Assembly: GCF_013375035.1 (NCBI RefSeq)
Contig: NZ_CP056032.1
Span: forward strand, 3,904,001 to 3,968,000
DNA: 64,000 nucleotides
Direction: 5' to 3'
From: Spirosoma sp. KUDC1026
GTDB lineage: Bacteria > Bacteroidota > Bacteroidia > Cytophagales > Spirosomataceae
A model generated the notes under the pieces. It did no database searches. It had not been told where the DNA came from and saw only the letters and a program-made list of their open reading frames with translations. Positions 44,144-53,698 of the stretch are shown here, piece by piece; positions within the stretch are counted from its first letter, which is position 1, and every line of letters starts with the position of its first letter. The position numbers were made by a program, and so were the translations under genes.

Positions 44144-46012
44144 ATGAAGCAAATTTATTGTAGCCTTTTATTCCTTTTATCAATAGTTGTCAACGCTCAG
44201 ATTCCTGACTCGACCTGGTTTAGGAGCAACTACACCAAGCAGGAGCAGTACATCACAATGCGGGACGGCACCCGCCTGTTCACCTCCATTTACCTGCCTA
44301 ACGACAAGTCAGAAAAGCATCCTATTCTGATCAGTCGGACGCCCTACTCCTGCGCCCCCTACGGCGAAAAAGCGTACCGGCCATTCTACAGTAACCACTA
44401 CAAAGAGTACCTGAAAGAAGGGTACATCATGGTTGTACAGGACGTGCGGGGCCGCTGGATGAGTGAGGGCGTCTTTGAAGACGTGCGCCCCTACAAAACC
44501 GGCAAAAAAGGTAAAACGGACTACGATGAAGCCAGTGATACGTTTGACACCATCGACTGGCTGGTAAAAAACCTGCCGAACAACAATCAGAAAGTGGGCG
44601 TGTTCGGCATTTCGTACCCCGGCTTCTACTCGACCATGGCCGCACTGAGTAATCACCCAGCCTTGAAGGCCGTGAGTCCGCAGGCCCCCGTCACGGACTG
44701 GTTCCTGGGCGACGATTTTCACCACAACGGCGCGTTTATGGAAATGGACGCGTTCAACTTTTATCTCCGCCGGGGCTTCGGCTTTCCGCACCCGAAGCCT
44801 ACATCGGTTGGCCCAAAAGGCTTCAGCGTACCCACGAAAGACAGTTACGAGTTTTTCCTGCGCAGTGGCCCTCTACCAAACCTGACCAGGTTTGCGGGCG
44901 ACAGTGTCCGGTTCTGGAACGATATGATGCAACACCCCAACTACGACGATTGGTGGCAGGCACGTAACGTCCGTAACTTCGTCGGGGCTATTTCACCAAA
45001 TATTGCTACGCTGGTAGTGGGCGGTACCTTCGACGCCGAAGACTGCTTTGGTGCCTGGACGACGTATCAGGCCATCGAGAAAAAGGCGAAGAACAACAAC
45101 CGCATCATCATGGGCCCCTGGTTTCACGGGCAGTGGGCCGGGCGCGGCAGTGATGGCTCATCACTGGGGAATGTACAGTTTGGCAGTCCCACCAGTGAGT
45201 ATTACGCCCAGAAGTTCGAAGTACCTTTCTTTAACTACCACCTGAAAGGCAAAGGCAATGTCGACAACATTAAGGAAGCCACCGTCTTTTTCACCGGCGA
45301 AAATAACTGGAAGCAATTTGAGCAGTGGCCCCCGGCTGCCAGTGCCGAACAGTCGATGTATATGCAGCCACAAGGCGGATTGAGCTTTAAACAGCCAAGC
45401 GTAGCAAACGCCCACAGTGAATACGTCAGTGATCCGGCGAAACCCGTTCCCTACGCGGAAGGTATCAAAGCGGCCCGCACCCGCGAGTACATGACCGACG
45501 ACCAGCGGTTTGCGTCTACCCGACCTGACGTCCTGACGTTCCAGACTGAAATTCTGAGCGAAGATCTGACCCTGGCTGGCCCGCTCGTGGCTGACCTGAT
45601 GGTGAGCATGACAGGTACCGACGCCGATTTCATCGTTAAGCTGATTGATGTTTTCCCGGACGATTTTCAATACAGCCCAACCGATACGTACATCGTGAAC
45701 GGTTACGAGATGCTGATTCGGGGCGAGGTGTTCCGGGGGCGTTTCCGCAACAGTTTCGAAAAGCCGGAACCGTTCGTTCCCAATCAGGTAACGCAGGTAA
45801 AATACACCCTGCCCGATGTAGCGCATACGTTTAAGAAAGGGCACCGGGTTATGGTGCAGGTGCAAAGTACCTGGTTCCCGCTGGTGGATCGCAACCCGCA
45901 GAAATACGTGGACATCTACCACGCCAAACCCAGTGATTTCCAGAAATCAACCATTCAGATACACCACAACCCAACAGCCGCCAGCAAGATCATTCTGCCG
46001 GTGATTAAATAG
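44144..46012 (+). CDS. Secreted CocE/NonD-family serine hydrolase
   Basis: A 622-residue alpha/beta hydrolase with a signal peptide (MKQIYCSLLFLLSIVVNAQ). The X-Pro dipeptidyl-peptidase/CocE domain has the nucleophile in GISYPG (Ser157), the acid in GGTFDAEDCFG and the histidine in GPWFHGQWAG. The C-terminal jelly roll (about 390-620; ILSEDLTLAGPLVADLMVS) is typical of the family. Known members hydrolyse esters or amides (cocaine, glutaryl-7-ACA, alpha-amino esters); the natural substrate here is unknown. The frame starts at 44063 in the terminator, so the ATG at 44144 is used. Confidence 0.9.
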   Translation: MKQIYCSLLFLLSIVVNAQIPDSTWFRSNYTKQEQYITMRDGTRLFTSIYLPNDKSEKHPILISRTPYSCAPYGEKAYRPFYSNHYKEYLKEGYIMVVQDVRGRWMSEGVFEDVRPYKTGKKGKTDYDEASDTFDTIDWLVKNLPNNNQKVGVFGISYPGFYSTMAALSNHPALKAVSPQAPVTDWFLGDDFHHNGAFMEMDAFNFYLRRGFGFPHPKPTSVGPKGFSVPTKDSYEFFLRSGPLPNLTRFAGDSVRFWNDMMQHPNYDDWWQARNVRNFVGAISPNIATLVVGGTFDAEDCFGAWTTYQAIEKKAKNNNRIIMGPWFHGQWAGRGSDGSSLGNVQFGSPTSEYYAQKFEVPFFNYHLKGKGNVDNIKEATVFFTGENNWKQFEQWPPAASAEQSMYMQPQGGLSFKQPSVANAHSEYVSDPAKPVPYAEGIKAARTREYMTDDQRFASTRPDVLTFQTEILSEDLTLAGPLVADLMVSMTGTDADFIVKLIDVFPDDFQYSPTDTYIVNGYEMLIRGEVFRGRFRNSFEKPEPFVPNQVTQVKYTLPDVAHTFKKGHRVMVQVQSTWFPLVDRNPQKYVDIYHAKPSDFQKSTIQIHHNPTAASKIILPVIK

Positions 46013-46038
46013 CCACCAGAGCGCAGTTTTACCGGACT

Positions 46039-46071
46039 GTCATCGGGCGGGTTTGCCAACAATCCGCCCGA
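46039..46071. terminator. Hairpin between convergent CocE and LacI genes
   Basis: A 10-bp stem CATCGGGCGG with its complement (46039-46048 and 46062-46071). It lacks a T tract, so termination is only likely. A second short CCGGGG/CCCCGG hairpin follows at about 46112-46130. Confidence 0.5.
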
Positions 46072-46146
46072 TGGTACCCCTACGGAGCCTCGGACAGGTT
46101 TCATACCCCAAACCCCGGGGCTTCTAACCCCGGATCGTTTACATTT

Positions 46147-47178
46147 TTAGCGATTTCTGGACTGTCTGACTGACGAAGCCCGGATAACCAGTTCCGCACC
46201 CAGAACGAGCGGGTTCATCATCTGTCTACCGGAAACGTCGTTCAGCAGGTTAATAAGGCTGCGCATGGCCACCTCCCCCATTGTCTCGCCGTCATAATGG
46301 ACGGTGGTGAGGGACGGCTCGATAACCTGGGCTACCGGATCGTCGTTAAAACCGACTACGGCCACATCGTGCGGAACAGAAACGCCTGCCTGTTTGAGTG
46401 CCGTGATGCAGCCGGTAGCACAGAAATCATTCGCCACAAAAATACCATCGGGCGGTTGAGCCATTGACAATAATCGTCGAACCGCCTGAACGCCAGCCTC
46501 AAAGCTCAGATCAGACTCAATAATCAACGCATCGTCAGCGGGCAGGTTCGCTTCGAAAAGCGCCCGCTGATAACCCAGCAGGCGATCCTGATAGACGTTT
46601 CGGCGTACCGGACCCGTGACGTGAGCAATGCGGGTGCATCCCTGCTCGATCAGGTGTTGGGTGGCCTGATACCCCGCCCGATTGTTGTCGATGACAACGC
46701 TGGTGCATTGCGGATGAGGCATGGCCCGGTCGAAAAAAAGCACCGGTATTCCCTTACGCACAAACGGTTCGAACGACTCCGTTGAATTCGTTTCGTAAGA
46801 TGTCGACACCAGCAGCCCGTCAACCCGACTATCGAACAAGGTTTTTACGTTCGCAATCTCTTTGTGGGCAGACTCCAGTGATTGGGTGATGATCAGGTTG
46901 TAGGCCACTTCGTTCGCTACTTTTTCCATGCCAGACAGTACTCTCGACATAAAGTTGCTGTTGAGCCGCGGCACGATTACGCCCAGGATCGACGTCTTCT
47001 GACGGCGCAGATTACTGGCTAACCGATTAAACCGATAGCCCATCTGCTCGGCCGTTGCACTGATCAGTTCTTTGGTATCAGGCCGGATGGCGGGGTGATC
47101 ATTCAGCGCCCGACTAACCGTAGCGGGGGAGTACTGTAAGCGTTTCGCTATGTCGTAAATGGTTATTTCCTTGTGCAT
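46147..47178 (-). CDS. LacI-family transcriptional regulator of the xylan locus
   Basis: A 343-residue LacI/GalR regulator. The N-terminal HTH reads TIYDIAKRLQYSPATVSRAL (about residues 6-25) with the hinge near 55 (NRLASNLRRQKTSILGVIVP). The periplasmic-binding-protein-like sensor (about 60-335) has RVDGLLVSTSYE, PDGIFVANDFCATG and VVGFNDDPVA. It is divergent from the GH115 gene, and the intergenic region has a perfect 14-bp palindrome of LacI type. It probably represses the xylan genes until a xylan-derived sugar binds. Confidence 0.92.
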   Translation of the reverse strand: MHKEITIYDIAKRLQYSPATVSRALNDHPAIRPDTKELISATAEQMGYRFNRLASNLRRQKTSILGVIVPRLNSNFMSRVLSGMEKVANEVAYNLIITQSLESAHKEIANVKTLFDSRVDGLLVSTSYETNSTESFEPFVRKGIPVLFFDRAMPHPQCTSVVIDNNRAGYQATQHLIEQGCTRIAHVTGPVRRNVYQDRLLGYQRALFEANLPADDALIIESDLSFEAGVQAVRRLLSMAQPPDGIFVANDFCATGCITALKQAGVSVPHDVAVVGFNDDPVAQVIEPSLTTVHYDGETMGEVAMRSLINLLNDVSGRQMMNPLVLGAELVIRASSVRQSRNR

Positions 47179-47386
47179 ATTCCCCGTTTACGGTCTATTG
47201 TAGTAAGGAAGCAGGCCGTCCGTTCCATTTGATGGTTAGTCCAGCGTTATAACCACGCTGGTAAGACGTATCACAACAATAGACATAAATCCGATACAGG
47301 CGGCAAAATCGGTCATCTTCGGCCATACAATCACGACGAGGAGAGTCGCCGTATGATTCTGTTTTTACACGCTTACAGTTATTTTT

Positions 47387-47426
47387 TGCAATCGATTGCA
47401 TTTTTACATTTACTTAAAAATATTTG
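47387..47426 (+). promoter_or_regulatory. LacI-type operator overlapping the promoter of the xylan operon
   Basis: TGCAATCGATTGCA (47387-47400) is a perfect 14-bp palindrome of the LacI/GalR operator form with central CG. Its TTG (47396-47398) is followed after 20 bases by AATATTTG (47419-47426), one base off TAnnTTTG. A regulator on the operator would cover the -33 element, consistent with repression of the genes that start at 47638. Confidence 0.68.
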
Positions 47427-47578
47427 TACAATAATAGTATCTGAATTGATTTAAGCGGGAAGAGTCGATGGCGTACTGTTATGTTACGTCCTGGACATAA
47501 AGCTTGTTGGTGAAGGCTAATCATTCATAGTTCAGTGACTGCGTCGGTAACTAGCAGGTCAGCTTAATCGGAGCAGCG

Positions 47579-47610
47579 CGGCTGGATTGTTATCGCTAAC
47601 AAGCCAGCCG
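47579..47610 (+). promoter_or_regulatory. Stem-loop in the GH115 mRNA leader
   Basis: CGGCTGG pairs with CCAGCCG and TTGTTA with TAACAA around a TCGC loop, with a single A/G mismatch: a 13-bp stem ending 27 bp before the GH115 ATG. There is no T tract, so it may affect translation or mRNA stability rather than termination. Confidence 0.6.
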
Positions 47611-47637
47611 TTATCAGAGATCAATGTCGTTTGTCGA

Positions 47638-50520
47638 ATGAAACAGTTGCTGCTTGTTTTCCTGCTCTCTACGTTGTCGTTTCAAAGCTTTGCCGTTGCT
47701 CCTAACCACTACGTATCCACGCAGCCGGGAAAGGGCCGGTTTCCGCTCACGATAAAGGGGCAGGTAGCGTTCATGGTGACCGGTCATGACGAATATGCCG
47801 GCGTACGTCGGGCTATGAAAAGCCTGGAGACCGACATTATCCGGGTAACGGGAGCGAAACCAGCGCTATCGCCCGATCAGAAAAGCCCCAAAGAACTGAT
47901 TCTGATCGGCACGCTCGGCAAAAATCCGCTGATCGACAAGCTGGTCAGCGATAAGAAAATTGATCTTTCCAGTCTGTCCGGTAAGTGGGAAACGTACGTG
48001 ACGCAGGTGGTCGACAAACCCATGCCAGGCGTCGACCGGGCGCTGGTCATTGTGGGCAGCGACAAACGGGGTACCATCTACGGGCTGTACGACCTATCGG
48101 CGCAGATCGGCGTATCGCCCTGGCATTGGTGGGCCGACGTACCGGTACAACCGCAGAAGGCGCTGTACGTGTTGCCGGGTAAGCATACGGCGGGTACGCC
48201 GGCGGTGAAGTACCGGGGCATTTTCATCAACGACGAAGCTCCGGCTCTTTCGGGCTGGACGAAAGCCAAATTCGGTGGGTTCAACCACCAGTTCTACGAA
48301 CACGTATTCGAGCTGATTCTGCGTATGAAAGGCAACTACCTGTGGCCTGCCATGTGGGGAAACGCTTTCTACGACGACGATCCGCAGAACCCTAAACTGG
48401 CCGACGAATACGGTGTCGTGATCGGCACCTCGCACCACGAGCCGCTGATGCGGGCGCACGACGAATGGCGTCGGTACGGCAAGGGACCGTGGAATTACCA
48501 GACCAACGATTCGACGCTGCGGGCCTTCTGGCGCAAAAGCGTCGAGCGGATGGGTACTAACGAAAGTGTGCTGAGCGTCGGGATGCGGGGCGACGGCGAC
48601 GAACCCATGAGCCGCGAAACCGCTACCGCCCTGCTCGAAAAAATCGTCGCCGACCAGCGCGCCATCATCAGCGACGTAACGGGCAAACCGGCATCCGAAA
48701 CACCCCAGTCATGGGCACTTTACAAGGAAGTGCAGGACTACTACGACAAAGGCATGCGCGTTCCCGACGACGTGACGCTGCTGCTCTGCGACGACAACTG
48801 GGGCAATCTTCGCAAGCTTCCGGCTATTGGGACGCCGAAGCGCAAAGGCGGATACGGCATCTATTACCATTACGACTATGTTGGCGGGCCCCGCAACTAC
48901 AAGTGGATCAACACCAACACCATTGCCCGGACGCGGGAACAGATGCATCTGGCCTACGAACACGGCGTCGATCAGCTCTGGATTGTGAACGTGGGCGACA
49001 TTAAACCGATGGAATTTCCCATCGAGTTTTTTCTCGACTACGCCTGGAATCCCAATGCCTGGCCCGCCGACAAACTGACGGACTATACCCGCATCTGGGC
49101 TGAAAAGCAGTTCGGGCCGAAACATGCCGACCCCATCGCCCATATCCTGACGACCTATACGCAGTACAACGCCCGACGCAAACCCGAACTGCTTAGCCCG
49201 GATACGTACAGCCTGACCCACTACCGCGAAGCCGAGCGCGTTGTGGCTGACTATAATCAACTGCTGGCGGAAGCCGAACGCATCGGCAAAGACTTACCTA
49301 AATCGTATCAGGACGCTTATTTTCAACTGGTACTGCACCCCGTCAAAGCCAGCGCGACGCTGAACGAGCTATACGTAACGGCGGGGCGAAACCGACTATA
49401 TGCCAAACAGGGCCGGGCTACGACGAACAGCCTTGCCGACCGGGTGAAAACGCTGTTTGAGCGGGATGCGCAGATTACGCGCTTCTACAACGACACGCTG
49501 GCCGGTGGGAAATGGACGCACATCATGGATCAGACCCACATCGGCTACACCTACTGGCAACAGCCCAACCAGAACAGCATGCCGAAAGTCGAAACGATCA
49601 GCGTACCGACGGCGGCCGATATGGGCGTTGCCATTGAAGGCAGCGACGACTGGTTTCCCGGTAGCGCGAGCGGTGGGCTGACGTTACCGACGTTTGATAA
49701 ATACAACCAGCAGACGTACTACATTGACCTCTTCAACCGGGGGCAAACGCCCTTTGCGTTTCAGGCCAGCGCCGGTGCTCCGTGGCTTACGTTGTCGACG
49801 ACCGGCGGAACCGTCGGGCAGGAGACGCGGCTGCTTGTCGGCGTCAACTGGAAACAGGTACCCGCCGGCACGCAGCAGGTACCGATTACGCTGACCGGCC
49901 CCAACGGGCAACGGGTTATTGTGCAGGCGGTTGTCAACAACCCAGCAGCTACCCAGCCCGATACGTCGGCTGGCTTCGTGGAAAGCAACGGCTATGTGTC
50001 CATCGACGCCGAACACCCGACGCATACGATTGAAACGGCCACAGCTACCTGGCAGCGACTACCCGACATTGGCCGCACGGCGGGGGGCATGACCATTGCA
50101 CCGGTTACAGCGTCCGCCTTTGAGCAGCCTGGTGGACACTCACCCCGGCTGGCGTATCAGGTGGTTCTGGCCGACAGCGGTACGGTACAGGTACAAACCT
50201 ACGTTTCGCCAACGCTGAATTTCAACGACAATAAAGGCCTGCGTTTCGCCATCTCCTTCGACGATGAAGCACCCCAACTGATCAACATGCACGCCAACGA
50301 AACCGGGCGGGTCTGGGAGCAGTCGGTTGCCAACAACATTCGCATCCTGACAACGAAGCATCGGTTGACGAAACCCGGTACGCACACGCTGAATTACTGG
50401 CTGGTCGATCCGGCGGTTGTCGTGCAGAAATTCGTCATCGACCGGGGTGGCGTCAAACCCAGCTACCTGGGTCCACCCGAAAGCTTCCGGCGCGATGCAG
50501 CAAGCACGAGTCATAAGTGA
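47638..50520 (+). CDS. GH115 xylan alpha-1,2-glucuronidase
   Basis: A 960-residue secreted enzyme of glycoside hydrolase family 115, which removes 4-O-methyl-glucuronic acid from internal and terminal xylose residues of glucuronoxylan. Signal peptide: about 1-20. The catalytic part (about 25-650) holds family-typical segments YRGIFINDEAP, RMKGNYLWPAMWGNAF, GMRGDGDEPMS, LLCDDNWGNLRKLP and YEHGVDQLWIVNVGDIKP. Beyond about 690 a beta-sandwich C-terminal domain follows (PTFDKYNQQTYYIDLFNRG). The frame starts at 47587, but the ATG at 47638 starts the signal peptide. It is the first gene of the LacI-controlled operon. Confidence 0.93.
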   Translation: MKQLLLVFLLSTLSFQSFAVAPNHYVSTQPGKGRFPLTIKGQVAFMVTGHDEYAGVRRAMKSLETDIIRVTGAKPALSPDQKSPKELILIGTLGKNPLIDKLVSDKKIDLSSLSGKWETYVTQVVDKPMPGVDRALVIVGSDKRGTIYGLYDLSAQIGVSPWHWWADVPVQPQKALYVLPGKHTAGTPAVKYRGIFINDEAPALSGWTKAKFGGFNHQFYEHVFELILRMKGNYLWPAMWGNAFYDDDPQNPKLADEYGVVIGTSHHEPLMRAHDEWRRYGKGPWNYQTNDSTLRAFWRKSVERMGTNESVLSVGMRGDGDEPMSRETATALLEKIVADQRAIISDVTGKPASETPQSWALYKEVQDYYDKGMRVPDDVTLLLCDDNWGNLRKLPAIGTPKRKGGYGIYYHYDYVGGPRNYKWINTNTIARTREQMHLAYEHGVDQLWIVNVGDIKPMEFPIEFFLDYAWNPNAWPADKLTDYTRIWAEKQFGPKHADPIAHILTTYTQYNARRKPELLSPDTYSLTHYREAERVVADYNQLLAEAERIGKDLPKSYQDAYFQLVLHPVKASATLNELYVTAGRNRLYAKQGRATTNSLADRVKTLFERDAQITRFYNDTLAGGKWTHIMDQTHIGYTYWQQPNQNSMPKVETISVPTAADMGVAIEGSDDWFPGSASGGLTLPTFDKYNQQTYYIDLFNRGQTPFAFQASAGAPWLTLSTTGGTVGQETRLLVGVNWKQVPAGTQQVPITLTGPNGQRVIVQAVVNNPAATQPDTSAGFVESNGYVSIDAEHPTHTIETATATWQRLPDIGRTAGGMTIAPVTASAFEQPGGHSPRLAYQVVLADSGTVQVQTYVSPTLNFNDNKGLRFAISFDDEAPQLINMHANETGRVWEQSVANNIRILTTKHRLTKPGTHTLNYWLVDPAVVVQKFVIDRGGVKPSYLGPPESFRRDAASTSHK

Positions 50521-50539
50521 GCCAAGCGTTTTTGCCTGT

Positions 50540-50556
50540 CGTCGGGATGACAGAAA
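50540..50556. repeat. Solo half of the GTCATCCCGA palindromic repeat
   Basis: CGTCGGGATGACAGAAA matches the right-hand end of the palindromic repeats found at 53553, 55958 and 59885. No matching left half is present nearby; GTC and CTGTC just before allow only a small hairpin. Confidence 0.5.
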
Positions 50557-50599
50557 ATAAGAAAGTAAAATCTAACAACAACCGCTACTATACCCATTC

Positions 50600-52705
50600 A
50601 TGAACCGACTATTGCTGATTGGCCTGCTGCTCCTGACCCACGTCACGTTTGCCGACGATGGGTACCGGCTCTGGCTTAAATACGACCGACTTACTGACGC
50701 TACCGTCCGATCGGGGTACGCCCGTTCGGCTCAATTTATCGCGGTCACCGGCTCGTCGCCCGTCCTGACGGCCGCGACCAGTGAGTTGCAGTTGGGTCTA
50801 CAGGGGTTGCTAGGAACAGCGGTGCCTGTCATTGCAAGCGCCGGAACCCGGCAGGGCGGCATTATACTGACCGTGGGCGTTTCCGGTGCCGATGCCAACG
50901 GGCTGAATGAGGAAGGCTATCGGATCGTAAAGCGGCAGGGAAATATTCTGGTGATGGGCAAAACCGACGTGGGTGTGCTGTACGGTACGTTTGCGCTGCT
51001 TCGTCAGTTGCAGACCAGTCAATCGCTCGACAACATCAATCTGGTAAGCAGTCCGAAAGTAAAGCTGCGGATGCTGAACCATTGGGACAATCCAAACGGT
51101 ACCATTGAGCGGGGCTACGCGGGCGGTTCGCTCTGGAAATGGTCGGAATTGCCCGAAACCATCGACCCACGCTACAAAGACTACGCCCGCGCCAATGCGT
51201 CGCTGGGCATCAACGGCACCGTTGTCAACAACGTCAACGCCAGTGCGCGGATGCTGACGGGCGAGTACCTGCAAAAGGTAGCCGCCCTGGCCGGCGTTAT
51301 GCGACCCTACGGCATCAAGGTGTACCTGTCGGTCTATTTCGCGGCTCCCAAAACGCTGGGCGGCCTCAAAACATCCGACCCCCTCGACCCGGAGGTGCGC
51401 AAGTGGTGGGCCGACAAAACGGCGGAGATTCACCGCTACATCCCGGATTTCGGCGGTTTTCTGGTGAAAGCCAACTCGGAAGGTGAACCCGGCCCGCAGG
51501 ACTACGGCCGCACGCACGTCGACGGGGCTAACATGCTGGCGGCTGCTATGAAGCCGTTTCCGGGCGTGGTGATCTGGCGGGCGTTCGTCTACAAGGCCGA
51601 CCCGAAAGCCGATCGGTTCAAAGCCGCCTACGAAGAGTTTACCCCGTTTGATGGGCAGTTCGACCCGAAAGTGATTGTGCAGGTCAAGAACGGACCGATC
51701 GATTTTCAACCCCGGGAGCCCTTTTCACCCCTGTTCGGGGCCATGCCCAAAACCCCACTGGGTATCGAATTTCAGCTAACACAGGAGTACCTCGGTTTTG
51801 CTACGCACCTTGTCTACGAAGCACCTTTGTTCAAAGAATGCTTGGAATCGGACACCTACGCGGCTGGCAAGGGATCGACGGTGGCAAAGGTTGTCGACGG
51901 GAGTCTGCACGGCTATTCACAGACGCTGATGGCGGGGGTAGCCAACACGGGTTCCGACCGCAACTGGACGGGCAACCCGCTGGCGCAGGCCAACTGGTAC
52001 GCCTTTGGCCGGCTCGCCTGGGACCATACGCTGACTTCAGCGGCCATTGCCGACGAGTGGATAAACATGACGCTAACCCATCAGCCACAGGCCGTTTCGC
52101 ACGTCAGGTCCATGCTGCTCCGCTCGCGGGATATTTACGTGGATTACAACGCCCCCCTCGGCCTGTCGCGCCCCTGGACGGGCGTTCACTTCGCCCCCGA
52201 ACCCTGGCAGAACAAAAGCCCCCGCCCCGACTGGACAGCCGTCTACTACCACCGCGCCGACTCCATCGGGCTGGGCTTCGACCGGACGGCGACGGGTAGC
52301 AACGCGCTGGCGCAGTATCGACCGGAGGTGCGTCGACAGTGGGAAAACGCGAGCACCTGCCCCCTACCCTACCTATTATGGTTTCACCATGTTCCCTGGA
52401 CCAAACAACTCGCGACGGGTCGCACGCTCTGGGATGAACTCTGTACCCGGTTTTACACCGGTGCCGATTCGGTGCGCTGGCTCCAGCAGGAATGGACACT
52501 GGCGAAACCTGCCATCGGCCCGGCGCTGTACACCGACGTAGCGGGTCGGCTGGCAACGCAGCAGCGGGAAGCCATCTGGTGGCGCGACGCCTGGGTGCTG
52601 TACCTCCAGGAATTTGCGAAAAAGTCCATTCCTGCCCCGTTCAAGCAACCCGAACAGACGCTGGACGATGTAAAGAAATCTGTTGACATTTACTTACTAC
52701 GTTAG
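50600..52705 (+). CDS. GH67 alpha-glucuronidase
   Basis: A 701-residue secreted GH67 enzyme (signal peptide about 1-18). It removes methylglucuronate from the non-reducing end of short aldouronic acids released by GH10 xylanases. Family segments: LNHWDNPNGTIERGYAGGSL, INGTVVNNVNA, GFLVKANSEGEPGPQDYGRT and the late DRNWTGNPLAQANWYAFGRL. The domain order is an N-terminal alpha/beta domain (about 20-135), a TIM barrel (about 136-480) and a helical C-terminal domain. It lies 79 bp after GH115 and touches the SDR gene with no spacer. Confidence 0.94.
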   Translation: MNRLLLIGLLLLTHVTFADDGYRLWLKYDRLTDATVRSGYARSAQFIAVTGSSPVLTAATSELQLGLQGLLGTAVPVIASAGTRQGGIILTVGVSGADANGLNEEGYRIVKRQGNILVMGKTDVGVLYGTFALLRQLQTSQSLDNINLVSSPKVKLRMLNHWDNPNGTIERGYAGGSLWKWSELPETIDPRYKDYARANASLGINGTVVNNVNASARMLTGEYLQKVAALAGVMRPYGIKVYLSVYFAAPKTLGGLKTSDPLDPEVRKWWADKTAEIHRYIPDFGGFLVKANSEGEPGPQDYGRTHVDGANMLAAAMKPFPGVVIWRAFVYKADPKADRFKAAYEEFTPFDGQFDPKVIVQVKNGPIDFQPREPFSPLFGAMPKTPLGIEFQLTQEYLGFATHLVYEAPLFKECLESDTYAAGKGSTVAKVVDGSLHGYSQTLMAGVANTGSDRNWTGNPLAQANWYAFGRLAWDHTLTSAAIADEWINMTLTHQPQAVSHVRSMLLRSRDIYVDYNAPLGLSRPWTGVHFAPEPWQNKSPRPDWTAVYYHRADSIGLGFDRTATGSNALAQYRPEVRRQWENASTCPLPYLLWFHHVPWTKQLATGRTLWDELCTRFYTGADSVRWLQQEWTLAKPAIGPALYTDVAGRLATQQREAIWWRDAWVLYLQEFAKKSIPAPFKQPEQTLDDVKKSVDIYLLR

Positions 52706-53509
52706 ATGACTACCAACGAACACGCAGCCGACACGGCGCTGCTGACACCCACACCATCCGTTTTTTCGCTGGAAGGCAAACGCGCGCTCATCACCGGTGG
52801 GGGCAGCGGCATCGGCTTCGACATCGCCCGGTGCATGACCCTGGCCGGGGCCGACGTCATCGTGACGGGCCGCCGGGAACAACCCCTGATCGACGCGGTC
52901 GAGACACTGGGTCCCAAAGCGAATTATATGGTCAACGACGTGACGGTACGCGCCGAACTGGACCAGCTGGTCGACACCATCGAACGTCAGTACGGTCCCA
53001 TCGACATTCTGGTCAACAACGCGGGCATCAACATGAAAAAGCCCGCGCTGGAGGTCACCGATGAGGAATTCGACCGGGTCGTACACACGAACCTGAACGC
53101 CGTTTTTTCGCTGACACGCGCCTGCGCTACCCGCATGGTCGAGCGAAACAGCGGTGTCGTCATTATGATTTCGTCGATGGCGGCTTATTACGGTATCGAC
53201 CGGGTCGCGGCCTACGGGGCGTCGAAGTCGGCGGTGGAAGGGATGGTCAAAATTCTGGCGTCGGAATGGTCGGGAAAAGGGGTACGGGTGAATGCCATTG
53301 CGCCGGGTTTCATCGAAACGGCCATGAGCAAAACGGCGATGGGTGGCGACCCCGACCGCTTCGCCCGCGCCATGCGCCGGACGCCCATGGGTACGTTCGG
53401 TCAGCCGCAGGATATCGGCTGGGCGGCCGTTTTCCTGGCGTCGGAAGCGGCCCGGTACATCACCGGTGCGTCGCTCCCCGTTGACGGCGGCAACTCGATT
53501 GGTTTTTAG
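52706..53509 (+). CDS. SDR-family oxidoreductase, probable uronate/gluconate reductase
   Basis: A 267-residue cytoplasmic SDR: TGGGSGIG at 30-37, NNAG at 104-107, SS at 156-157, and YGASK giving Tyr170 and Lys174; it ends in LPVDGGNS. The type is close to gluconate 5-dehydrogenase and 2-deoxygluconate 3-dehydrogenase. Its ATG follows the GH67 stop directly (TAGATG), so the two are coupled. A cytoplasmic step after glucuronate uptake, for example fructuronate to mannonate, fits the position; that assignment is inference. Confidence 0.86.
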   Translation: MTTNEHAADTALLTPTPSVFSLEGKRALITGGGSGIGFDIARCMTLAGADVIVTGRREQPLIDAVETLGPKANYMVNDVTVRAELDQLVDTIERQYGPIDILVNNAGINMKKPALEVTDEEFDRVVHTNLNAVFSLTRACATRMVERNSGVVIMISSMAAYYGIDRVAAYGASKSAVEGMVKILASEWSGKGVRVNAIAPGFIETAMSKTAMGGDPDRFARAMRRTPMGTFGQPQDIGWAAVFLASEAARYITGASLPVDGGNSIGF

Positions 53510-53552
53510 ATCATGTTACTATCACATTGACTACTAGCAAAATATGAGTATC

Positions 53553-53645
53553 TTTTTGTCATCCCGAGCCTGCGAGGGATCTTCTGTAATGGCAAGCCAA
53601 ATCGCCTGCTACAGAAGATCCCTCGCAGGCTCGGGATGACAAAAA
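53553..53645. repeat. GTCATCCCGA palindromic repeat, perfect 36-bp arms
   Basis: Arms 53553-53588 and 53610-53645 are perfectly complementary with a 21-base loop. The left end reads TTTTTGTCATCCCGA and the inner part GAGGGATCTTCTGTA. It fills the gap between the SDR and GH43 genes and could form a very stable hairpin in the transcript. Confidence 0.9.
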
Positions 53646-53698
53646 ACACACTGACAATCAGTCATCTAAAACAACTTAGTCACCGTCAAAACCCACGC

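Larger units (their letters stand above)
47179..47637. promoter_or_regulatory. LacI-GH115 divergent control region
   Basis: A 459-bp region without a credible gene. It holds the operator palindrome at 47387-47400, a likely promoter just after it (47396-47426), and a leader of about 200 nt with a hairpin at 47579-47610. The remaining parts show no recognised element. Confidence 0.6.
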
